Assembly: GCA_002400365.1 (NCBI GenBank) | Contig: DHFK01000090.1 | Location: forward strand, 27,462-40,309 | Origin: Anaerolineales bacterium UBA4826 | Lineage (GTDB): Bacteria; Chloroflexota; Anaerolineae; UBA4142 | Reading direction: 5' to 3' | Length of the DNA: 12,848 nt | Shown: piece after piece, positions 1-6,233 of the stretch | Layout: each line of letters opens with the position of its first letter | How positions within the stretch are numbered: position 1 is the first letter of the stretch | Translations under genes and position numbers: made by a program | Notes under the pieces: generated by a model | What the model saw: only the letters and a program-made list of their open reading frames with translations | The model's database searches: none | What the model was told of the DNA's origin: nothing

Positions 1-32
1 GATGAAAAAGAAGGCGGCTGGATAAGTTTCGA

Positions 33-60
33 TTCATCCTTCCGCCTTCATCCTTCTGCC
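33..60. repeat. Heptanucleotide tandem repeat (4 units)
   Basis: Four consecutive 7-bp units are seen: TTCATCC, TTCCGCC, TTCATCC, TTCTGCC. They lie just past the stop codon of the short-chain dehydrogenase. An 8-bp inverted repeat (10-17 with 42-49, GAAGGCGG/CCGCCTTC) overlaps them and could form a hairpin after that gene, but no clear T-run follows, so a terminator role is only a possibility. The 7-bp period recalls the short tandem repeats of cyanobacteria and Chloroflexota. Confidence 0.6.
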
Positions 61-66
61 TTTGGA

Positions 67-804
67 TCACACCCACAATCCGCCGTGCACATTCAGCACC
101 GCGCCGGTGATGTACCGCGCTTTGTCGGAGACCAGGAACGCGATCGCCTCGGCGATGTCCTCGGCAGCGCCGAGCGAGCCCAAGGGAATGAGACTCGGCA
201 ACTCGCGGCGGTCCGCCTCCGTCGTCGCGTACGTTTCGATGAAACCGGGATTGACCAGATTGCAGCGAATCCCATAACGCGCTTCGCTCCGCGCCACCGA
301 TTTGGTCAGCACGACGATCCCGGTTTTCGCCGCGTTATACGCCGCCGTCGTCGGCGCGCCGCGCGTCGTCTCCACGTTCAGCGAACCGAGGTTGACGATG
401 TGACCGCCTTTCCGCGCGCGCATCGTCGGCAAGACGAATTTCATGCAGTAGAACGCAGACGATAGATTGCCGTCAATCACGCGCCGCCATTCGTCAATCT
501 CGGTATCGAGGACAGATTTGACGAGAAAGGGACCGACGTTATTGACCAGGACGTCAACGCGTCCAAAGACCGTCAAGGTCTCGTCTATCAAACGCCGGGC
601 GCCTTCGGGCGTCGCGACATCGGCTTGAACGATGAGCGAGCGCGGCGCGAACGCTTGAACCTGCGACAGCGTTCCCTCCGCCGCGGCACCGTCGTGCTGA
701 TAGTTGACGACGATGGTAAATCCGTCCGCCGCCAGGCGCTGGGCAATTCCCCGCCCGATTCCTTTCGCGCTCCCCGTAACGATGGCTATACGTTCGTCTG
801 GCAT
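67..804 (-). CDS. SDR family NAD(P)-dependent oxidoreductase (FabG-like)
   Basis: This 245-residue protein is a classical short-chain dehydrogenase/reductase, normal in length for the family. Seen in the sequence: the Rossmann nucleotide-binding motif TGSAKGIG (residues 10-17), the NNVG form of the NNAG motif (88-91), the catalytic tetrad N113, S141, Y156 and K160 (YNAAK), and the PG motif after beta-6 (NPGFIET, 185-191). It is cytosolic, with no signal peptide. The start at 804 is supported by a strong GGGGGGAAG ribosome binding site just upstream. The family reduces ketones or oxidises alcohols with NAD(P); basic residues are not obvious after beta-2, so cofactor choice is open. The substrate cannot be told: a 3-oxoacyl-ACP reductase, a sugar dehydrogenase or a glucose-1-dehydrogenase-like enzyme would all fit. 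It lies 67 nt downstream of the secreted hydrolase on the same strand and may be co-transcribed. Confidence 0.9.
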   Translation of the reverse strand: MPDERIAIVTGSAKGIGRGIAQRLAADGFTIVVNYQHDGAAAEGTLSQVQAFAPRSLIVQADVATPEGARRLIDETLTVFGRVDVLVNNVGPFLVKSVLDTEIDEWRRVIDGNLSSAFYCMKFVLPTMRARKGGHIVNLGSLNVETTRGAPTTAAYNAAKTGIVVLTKSVARSEARYGIRCNLVNPGFIETYATTEADRRELPSLIPLGSLGAAEDIAEAIAFLVSDKARYITGAVLNVHGGLWV

Positions 805-820
805 GATCTTCCCCCCACGC

Positions 821-869
821 GACGCCCATCCTTCGACGAGCTCAGGACGGCTGGGCGTCTACCCCGCAA
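821..869 (-). repeat. REP-like dispersed hairpin repeat, copy 1
   Basis: The gap between the hydrolase and dehydrogenase genes holds an inverted repeat: GACGCCCA (821-828) pairs with TGGGCGTC (852-859), extended inward by TCCT/AGGA. Read on the minus strand, 869-848 matches 6123-6144 on the plus strand at 21 of 22 positions (TTGCRGGGTAGACGCCCAGC then CG). The loop contains CCTTCGACGAGCTCAGG, which resembles a motif common in intergenic repeats of several bacterial groups as I remember them. The hairpin could also act as a weak terminator or mRNA-stabilising element after the hydrolase gene. Confidence 0.7.
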
Positions 870-871
870 AA

Positions 872-2293
872 TCAATAACTCGACTCCGCCGCGACGCGTT
901 CTTGCCGCAAGACGCGACGATCTACCGTGACGATGGACTCGCGCGGTTTGAGATAATCGTCGAAGAACGCGAGCGTGCGCGTCATGAACAACTGCCAACC
1001 CCACCCGGCAAACACGTGCCCTTCGCCCGGATAGGTGTACAATACCGCCGTCTTGCCCAGCGTGCTCAACGCGTCCGCCAACTCGACCGACCATTGAATC
1101 GGCACGATGTCGTCCGCTTCGCCGTGATGAATGATGACGGCGGCGGTGACATTCGCCAGATTTTGACTCGCTGACGATTTCAGAAAGATATCGTGCAGTT
1201 TCCCTGATGGAGAGCCATTGGTTGCGACAACCGCCGGCGGCGCGTCGGTCTTGGCAAAGTCCGGGTCTATTTCGATCAATCGTTCTGAAGGACGCGCCGG
1301 CACACGCGCCGACGCGCTGGGAGTGGCAGGCGCAGGACAGCCGCGCAGCCAACAATAGTGGACTTGATCGTCGCCGGTCAGCGCGCCATATAACGAGGCG
1401 ACCTTGATCGAATCGCTGATCGCCAGCACGCGCAGCGTGATGCCGCCGCCCATGCTGTGCCCCCAGAGGCCGATGCGCGTGGTATCCGCGTCGGGGACGG
1501 TGGGCAGTTGCGCGAGCAAATTCAGAACGTCAATCGCATAACCGATGTAGAATGGATTCGAGCCGCATTGCGAGCCCGCATAGCACCGATAGTCGGGCGC
1601 GAGGGTCAGATAGCCGCCCCGCGCGAACGCATCCGCCGCGCGACTCGTGCCATCGCCGGTTTTGTACTCCGCAGGCTTGAAATAGCCGTGATCGAGAATG
1701 ACGACCGGGAAAGGTCCCGCGCCGCGCGGAATATTCATCGTCCCGGTGATTCGCAATCCGTCGGAAGGATATTCGATCAGGACTTGCTTGTACGCTTCAC
1801 CGGCGAAAACAACGCGCGTGATCTTGACGCCGCTCCCGCCATACGGGCGCGCTCGCAGCGCATCAATGGACAGCACGTCGGGGTCGAGCGAAAGGGGATA
1901 GCGAATCGGCGTTGGAGTGGGCGTCCCCGTCACGGTAGGCGTCGGTGTAATTGTCGGCGTGGGCGTCGGTGTTCCGGTCACAGTCGGCGTCGCCGTGAAC
2001 GTCGGCGTCGGCGTGAACGTCCGAGTCACATCGGGCGGGGCGGTGGGCGTTGCGGTCAACGTGACCGACGCGGTCACAGTCGGCGTCGCCGTGATGCGCC
2101 GCGTTGGGGTCGGCGTGGCGGTCACGGTCAACGTTTGAGGCGCCGCGACCGTGACCGTCGGCCAAATCAACGCCGTCGCGGTCGCGGTGGATGTGGGCGT
2201 TGTAGCTAATTCGATTGGCGCTGCGCCGGCCAGACCGCGCAAGCCGAAAATTGCGAGCGCCAGACCGAGCGCGGTGACAGTCCAACGCTTCAT
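872..2293 (-). CDS. Secreted alpha/beta hydrolase with Thr/Pro-rich stalk
   Basis: This 473-residue protein starts with a signal peptide (MKRW, then a hydrophobic stretch to about residue 25, ending AGA-AP). Residues about 32-129 are a Thr/Pro/Ala/Val linker with TPTPT and TVTGTPTPTP repeats. The rest, about 155-450, is an alpha/beta hydrolase of the dienelactone hydrolase/prolyl oligopeptidase type. The nucleophile elbow is GHSMGGG (S280), the acid is D394 or D395 in GEADDIVP, and the histidine is H426 in GEGHVFAGW. The DHGYF motif (201-205) fits an oxyanion-hole strand. It probably acts outside the cell as an esterase or peptidase; the substrate is unknown. Cysteines 238 and 243 and 314 and 319 could form disulfides, as expected of an exported protein. 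The start at 2293 has a GAGG site 10 nt upstream and its own promoter. It lies 68 nt after the acyl-CoA ligase gene. Confidence 0.85.
   Translation of the reverse strand: MKRWTVTALGLALAIFGLRGLAGAAPIELATTPTSTATATALIWPTVTVAAPQTLTVTATPTPTRRITATPTVTASVTLTATPTAPPDVTRTFTPTPTFTATPTVTGTPTPTPTITPTPTVTGTPTPTPIRYPLSLDPDVLSIDALRARPYGGSGVKITRVVFAGEAYKQVLIEYPSDGLRITGTMNIPRGAGPFPVVILDHGYFKPAEYKTGDGTSRAADAFARGGYLTLAPDYRCYAGSQCGSNPFYIGYAIDVLNLLAQLPTVPDADTTRIGLWGHSMGGGITLRVLAISDSIKVASLYGALTGDDQVHYCWLRGCPAPATPSASARVPARPSERLIEIDPDFAKTDAPPAVVATNGSPSGKLHDIFLKSSASQNLANVTAAVIIHHGEADDIVPIQWSVELADALSTLGKTAVLYTYPGEGHVFAGWGWQLFMTRTLAFFDDYLKPRESIVTVDRRVLRQERVAAESSY
1907..2131 (-). repeat. Low-complexity DNA encoding the Thr/Pro linker
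   Basis: The DNA is a degenerate hexanucleotide repeat; on the plus strand it appears as runs of GGCGTC/GGTGTN, translating on the minus strand to Thr-Pro and Thr-Val dipeptides. Such tracts are prone to length change by slippage. The protein linker (about residues 55-129) probably holds the catalytic domain away from the cell surface. Confidence 0.75.
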
Positions 2294-2320
2294 TTACAAC
2301 AAACCTCGATCACGTGGGTC

Positions 2321-2348
2321 ATTATAGCCGGAACGCGCGGGATTGCAA
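2321..2348 (-). promoter_or_regulatory. Sigma-70-type promoter for the secreted hydrolase
   Basis: On the minus strand TTGCAA (2348-2343) and a perfect TATAAT (2326-2321) are 16 nt apart, immediately after the ligase stop codon and about 28 nt before the hydrolase ATG. This suggests the hydrolase can be transcribed separately from the ligase gene. Confidence 0.6.
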
Positions 2349-2361
2349 GGGGGGAAAGCAA

Positions 2362-4335
2362 TTATCGGCTGACCGCCCGCTTGATCTCCTCCACCGCGCC
2401 CGGGTTCTCCAACGACGACGTATCGCCGGGGTCTTTGCCCAGGTACACCGCGCGAATCACCCGGCGCATGATCTTGGCGTTGCGCGTGCGCGGCAAATCG
2501 CGCACGAAAACGACGTCGTGCGGCGCGAGCGCCTTGCCCATTTCGCTGGCGACCTGGCTCTTGAGTTCCAGACGCAGCGCGTCGCTCGCCGCGTGACCGG
2601 GCTTTAAAATGCAAAAGCAGACGACCGCCTCCCCCTTGACCTCGTCGGGCACGCCGATCGCCGCCGCCTCTTGCACCGCCGAGTGCTTGACCAGCGCGGA
2701 TTCCACTTCGGCGGGACCGAGACGCTTGCCCGCGACCTTGATCACGTCGTCCGACCGACCGAGGATGTACCACAAGCCATCTTCATCCACCGCCGCCCAG
2801 TCGCCGTGAACCCACATGCCGGGCAGGCGCGACCAGTACGCCTGAATGTAGCGCTCCGGGTCTTTCCAGAAACCGCGCGTCATACCGATCCACGGCTGGC
2901 GAATCACCAATTCACCCACTTGCCCGCGCACCGAGTTGCCCGCGTCGTCAACGACGTCCGCCGCCATGCCGGGCAGCGGCGCGGAAAACGCGCACGGCTT
3001 GAGCGGTTTGAGCCAGTTGCCCATGACGATGCCGCCGGAGAGTTCTGTGCCGCCGGAGTAATTGATGATCGGCAATTTGCCACCGCCGACGACGTCGAAC
3101 AGCCACCGCCACGGCGTCGGGTTCCAGGTTTCGCCGGTGGACGCGAACGCGCGCAGCGACGAAATATCGTGCGCCTTGATTGGCTCGTCGCCGAACTTCA
3201 TCAGCGCGCGGATCAGCGTCGGCGAAACGCCGAGCAGCGTGATGCCGTGGCGTTCGACCAGCGACCACAAACGATCCGGACCCGGATAATCGGGCGCGCC
3301 GTCGTAGAACACCATCGTCCCGCCGAGCAGCATCGTTCCGAACACTTCCCAGGGTCCCATCATCCAGCCCATATCGGTGATCCAAAAGAGCGTGTCGTAA
3401 TCGTGAACGTCGAGCCCGTGGATCATATCCTGCGCGGCTTTGATGGGAAAACCGCAGTGCGTATGCACCGCGCCTTTCGGTCGCCCGGTGGTGCCCGAAG
3501 TATAGATCACCATCAGTGGGTCTTCCGCGTCGGTCTGCTGCGTCGGCGCGTGCGGCGGCTGGTCCGCGACGACCTCGCTCCATTCATGGTCGCGCCCGGC
3601 GTACAAGTGCGCTTCAATCCCCGCGCGCGGATAGACGATCACGTGTTTGAGCGTCGTACAGCCGCTCGCTTCTGCTTCGGCGATCGCCTCGTCCGCGATC
3701 GGCTTCATGCGCACAAGTTGTCCGCGCCGATACGCCGCGTCCGCGGTGAACAGCGCTTTCGCGCCGGCGTCCACGAGCCGCGTCGCAATCGCGCCCGCGC
3801 CATAGCCGGAGAACAACGGCAGAATGATGCCCCCGATCTTGGCGATCGCGAGCAGCGCGATCGCGATCTCTGGGCACATCGGCATAAACACGCCGATCAC
3901 GTCGCCTTCCTTCAAGCCCAGGGCGCGCAATCCATTCGTCAGGCGATTCACCTCGCGATCAACGTCGCGATACGTCAGCACGCGCGTGCCGCCTTCCTCG
4001 CCTTCCCAGCGAATCGCCGCGCGGTTCTGCGTGGGCGTGCCCATCCACTTGTCGAGACAGTTGTGCACGATGTTCATCTTGCCGCCGACGCACCACTGCG
4101 CCCAGGGGATGCCTTCGGAAAGGTCCACGATTTTCGTGTATGGTTTGTAGAATTGAATATCCAGGTATTCGAGGACCGCGCCCCAAAACCACGCGATGTC
4201 CTCGGTCGAGCGGCGCTGCAGTTCGTCAAGCGATTGGATGTGGTGCCGCTCCATGAATTGCTTGAGGTGCGTCCGCGCGATCTGCGCCGGCGTCGGACGC
4301 CAAACGATCTCACCGCCAAAATCAAATTCCTTCAT
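2362..4335 (-). CDS. AMP-forming acyl-CoA synthetase (acetyl-CoA synthetase-like)
   Basis: This 657-residue protein belongs to the ANL superfamily, which activates a carboxylic acid with ATP to an acyl-AMP and then transfers it to CoA. Visible motifs, numbered from the chosen start: an N-terminal acetyl-CoA-synthetase cap (about 40-100, WFWGAVLEYLDIQF), the phosphate loop YTSGTTGRPKG (278-288), the adenine motif YSGGTELSGG (426-435), the GD pair binding ribose (511-512), the hinge GRSDDVIKVAGKRLG (526-540) and the C-terminal catalytic lysine K621 in RTRNAKIMRR. True acetyl-CoA synthetases have a Trp in the adenine-motif region (WQTETG); here it is YSGGTE, so the substrate may be a longer short- or medium-chain or branched acid rather than acetate. 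K621 is the residue that protein acetylation silences in this family. The start at 4335 is favoured over 4365 because AAGGAGGAGG (4352-4343) sits 7 nt upstream. It is the first gene of a possible three-gene minus-strand cluster. Confidence 0.88.
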   Translation of the reverse strand: MKEFDFGGEIVWRPTPAQIARTHLKQFMERHHIQSLDELQRRSTEDIAWFWGAVLEYLDIQFYKPYTKIVDLSEGIPWAQWCVGGKMNIVHNCLDKWMGTPTQNRAAIRWEGEEGGTRVLTYRDVDREVNRLTNGLRALGLKEGDVIGVFMPMCPEIAIALLAIAKIGGIILPLFSGYGAGAIATRLVDAGAKALFTADAAYRRGQLVRMKPIADEAIAEAEASGCTTLKHVIVYPRAGIEAHLYAGRDHEWSEVVADQPPHAPTQQTDAEDPLMVIYTSGTTGRPKGAVHTHCGFPIKAAQDMIHGLDVHDYDTLFWITDMGWMMGPWEVFGTMLLGGTMVFYDGAPDYPGPDRLWSLVERHGITLLGVSPTLIRALMKFGDEPIKAHDISSLRAFASTGETWNPTPWRWLFDVVGGGKLPIINYSGGTELSGGIVMGNWLKPLKPCAFSAPLPGMAADVVDDAGNSVRGQVGELVIRQPWIGMTRGFWKDPERYIQAYWSRLPGMWVHGDWAAVDEDGLWYILGRSDDVIKVAGKRLGPAEVESALVKHSAVQEAAAIGVPDEVKGEAVVCFCILKPGHAASDALRLELKSQVASEMGKALAPHDVVFVRDLPRTRNAKIMRRVIRAVYLGKDPGDTSSLENPGAVEEIKRAVSR

Positions 4336-4342
4336 TAGAATG

Positions 4343-4352
4343 CCTCCTCCTT
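4343..4352 (-). promoter_or_regulatory. Strong ribosome binding site deciding the ligase start
   Basis: On the minus strand AAGGAGGAGG lies 7 nt before the ATG at 4335. The upstream in-frame ATG at 4365 would place this site inside the coding region, so 4335 is the better start. Confidence 0.85.
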
Positions 4353-4403
4353 GTTTGTTTGGCACGCGACCAGGGATTTGCTCCCAAACAATCGGGTGTT
4401 CTG

Positions 4404-4409
4404 ATTATA
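4404..4409 (-). promoter_or_regulatory. Possible -10 box for the acyl-CoA ligase
   Basis: A perfect TATAAT is read on the minus strand about 70 nt upstream of the ligase start. I see no convincing -35 at the usual spacing, so this is tentative. Confidence 0.35.
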
Positions 4410-4486
4410 ACGCGAAAATCATGCTTTGGCGTATCGAGTTTGCTTGCTTTCGGGTCAGACTTTTCGGTTGACGATTTGGCGTGTGA

Positions 4487-4515
4487 TTTACGCTTTGCGC
4501 GATTTGTTGTATAAT
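4487..4515 (+). promoter_or_regulatory. Promoter of the receiver-GAF-GGDEF gene
   Basis: TTTACG (4487-4492) and a perfect TATAAT (4510-4515) are separated by 17 nt. Transcription would start near 4522, giving a leader of about 107 nt that contains the 16-bp inverted repeat at 4550-4598. Confidence 0.55.
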
Positions 4516-4549
4516 CCAAATGGCAAATGCTCATCCTAGGCACAGAGAA

Positions 4550-4598
4550 CACAGGGAACACAGAGATTTTTTTCTCCGTGACCTCTGTGTTCCCTGTG
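4550..4598. repeat. Perfect 16-bp inverted repeat in the 5' leader
   Basis: CACAGGGAACACAGAG (4550-4565) is the exact reverse complement of 4583-4598, with a 17-nt loop that begins with a run of T. The motif resembles a CTCTGTGTTCCCTGTGGC intergenic repeat that I recall from several bacterial phyla. It lies between the promoter and the start codon of the signalling gene, so it would fold in the mRNA leader. Confidence 0.8.
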
Positions 4599-4628
4599 GC
4601 TGAAAAGTGGTTGGGCTAAATAGTTCAA

Positions 4629-6077
4629 ATGACTCTAGATTCTACGCCTGACAAAATCCGCGTTTTGATCGCCGACCCCGACATACTTTTTTGCGTCCGC
4701 TTAAGGCGCACGCTCGAGCACCACGGCTGTGTCGCCACGATCGCGCACGACGGCGCCGATGCGGTGGAGCGCTGCGCGCCGGACCGCTACGACGCGGTGA
4801 TCGCCGGCGTCACTCTGCCGAGTCCCAATGGACTGGACATTCTGCGCAAACTTCAGACGCAGAGTCCCGAAACGCTCGTGTTCCTCCTCTGCGATGAGCA
4901 AACCGTTCCGCTTGCCGAGAGCGGCGTGCGCGAGGGCGCGCTCGCTTACTTTTTGACTTCCGACGAAGACCTTGAGGAAATCGCGGAGGCGGTGACCGGC
5001 GCCATTGAGACCACCGAGGAATCGCGCAAGCCCGACCTGACAACCGATATTGAAACTGAAGCGGAGCCGCTGCCCCCGACCGCGCTTGCCGAGCCGGGCG
5101 AAATCTCACTCGACTCTTTGCTCACGCGTCTGATGCACGAGTTGGTTGATTCGACTCTCACCAAGTCATTAGTCGAAACGATGAAACTGCTTGCCGACGC
5201 GGGCGCGCAATTGCTAGAAGCCGCGCAAGGCGTCGTCCTGCTCGCTCAGCCGACCGGCTTGAAAATCGTCACGCCGTTTGAAGGTCCGACCGCTATGCTC
5301 ATCGAGTTTCTCGAACGCGCGAACGATGGTTTTGCGTATCGCGTTGCCAGCGCGCGCAAAACACTCATTGACGCTGTGCCGGCGGAAGAAGCCGGGCAGC
5401 CCCCGATCCAATTCATCGGGACGCCGCTAATCGCGAGGGACCAGGTGGTGGGCGTGTTGGTCGCCTACCCGCTCGCGCCCGACCGCTCGCTGAACCTGGC
5501 GCGCGTAATGTGGGCCGAGATGTTCGCCGCCCAGGGCGCGCTTGCCGTGGAATTGGATCGCATCAGACAAGAGAACGTGCTCCTCTCGCCAACCGATCCC
5601 GTCAGCGGCGCGCTGAAACGCACCACGTTCCTGGAAATGGCAGACCGCGAATTTCGCCGGAGTTGGCGTTACAACCATCCGATCGCCTGCATCCTCATTG
5701 ACGTGGACGATATGAGCGTCATCAACCTGGACAACAGCCACGAGTTTGGCAACATCGTGCTGCGCCAGGTCGCCGCCGTCTGCCGCAGCATCGTGCGTTC
5801 GGTTGACCTGGTGGGTCGGTACGAAGCGGACGCGTTCGTGGTGCTCCTTTTGATGACGGGCCGCGAAGGCGCGAAAACCGTCGCCGAACGGCTGCGGGTC
5901 GGCATCAGCGCGCTCAAACTTGCCGGCACGCAAGGTCCCGTCTCGGTCACTGCCACCCTCGGCGTAAGCACGTATCCGCGGCCTGACTGCGCCTCCATTT
6001 TCGACCTGCTGAATTCGGCGCAGGAGGCGCAGCGCCGGGCGCGCCGTGCCGGCGCGAACCGGATCGCGTACAGCTAA
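4629..6077 (+). CDS. Pseudo-receiver - GAF - degenerate GGDEF protein
   Basis: This 482-residue cytosolic protein has three modules: a response-regulator receiver fold (about 10-128), a GAF domain (about 165-312) and a GGDEF domain (about 320-480). Key residues are missing. In the receiver, the phosphoacceptor Asp aligns with G60 (YDAVIAGVTLP), the conserved Thr with C88 and the conserved Lys with T110; one acidic-pocket Asp remains in ADPD. In the GGDEF domain the signature is EADAF (399-403), and the usual substrate Lys is S363, although D358 and N366 are kept. The inhibitory-site motif RxxD is present as R390-S-V-D393, five residues before the signature. Diguanylate cyclase activity is therefore unlikely, and c-di-GMP binding is plausible, as in Caulobacter PopA, which combines receivers with a catalytically dead GGDEF and an intact I-site. 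No Shine-Dalgarno sequence is visible before the ATG. The next gene downstream encodes an HD-GYP protein on the same strand. Confidence 0.87.
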   Translation: MTLDSTPDKIRVLIADPDILFCVRLRRTLEHHGCVATIAHDGADAVERCAPDRYDAVIAGVTLPSPNGLDILRKLQTQSPETLVFLLCDEQTVPLAESGVREGALAYFLTSDEDLEEIAEAVTGAIETTEESRKPDLTTDIETEAEPLPPTALAEPGEISLDSLLTRLMHELVDSTLTKSLVETMKLLADAGAQLLEAAQGVVLLAQPTGLKIVTPFEGPTAMLIEFLERANDGFAYRVASARKTLIDAVPAEEAGQPPIQFIGTPLIARDQVVGVLVAYPLAPDRSLNLARVMWAEMFAAQGALAVELDRIRQENVLLSPTDPVSGALKRTTFLEMADREFRRSWRYNHPIACILIDVDDMSVINLDNSHEFGNIVLRQVAAVCRSIVRSVDLVGRYEADAFVVLLLMTGREGAKTVAERLRVGISALKLAGTQGPVSVTATLGVSTYPRPDCASIFDLLNSAQEAQRRARRAGANRIAYS

Positions 6078-6121
6078 TCCCAGACACCAGGGAACTTGAT
6101 CTAGTAGTTCAACAGGAAAAT

Positions 6122-6188
6122 CTTGCAGGGTAGACGCCCAGCCGCGCTGGGCGTCACGGGCAGCATGGCTGCCCTTCCACCCCGCAAG
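6122..6188 (+). repeat. Cloverleaf-like palindromic repeat, copy 2
   Basis: An outer stem CTTGCAGGG (6122-6130) with CCCCGCAAG (6180-6188), one mismatch, encloses two perfect hairpins: GACGCCCAGC/GCTGGGCGTC (6133-6142 with 6146-6155, loop CGC) and GGGCAGC/GCTGCCC (6158-6164 with 6168-6174, loop ATG). The first arm matches the repeat at 848-869. It fills most of the 156-nt gap between the two signalling genes, in frame and open with the downstream gene. Confidence 0.8.
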
Positions 6189-6233
6189 ACCAATCTGTTC
6201 GAGCACTGGCAGGTTCATAGCAAAGGCAAGGAT

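Noticed and set aside
2671..4338. A 555-residue open frame on the plus strand
   Set aside because: It is antisense to the acyl-CoA ligase, is Arg/His-rich without any domain, and arises from GC-rich codon bias.
6123..6233. TTG or inner ATG start for the HD-GYP protein
   Set aside because: This stretch is the palindromic repeat; ATG 6234 has its own AAAGG site at good spacing.
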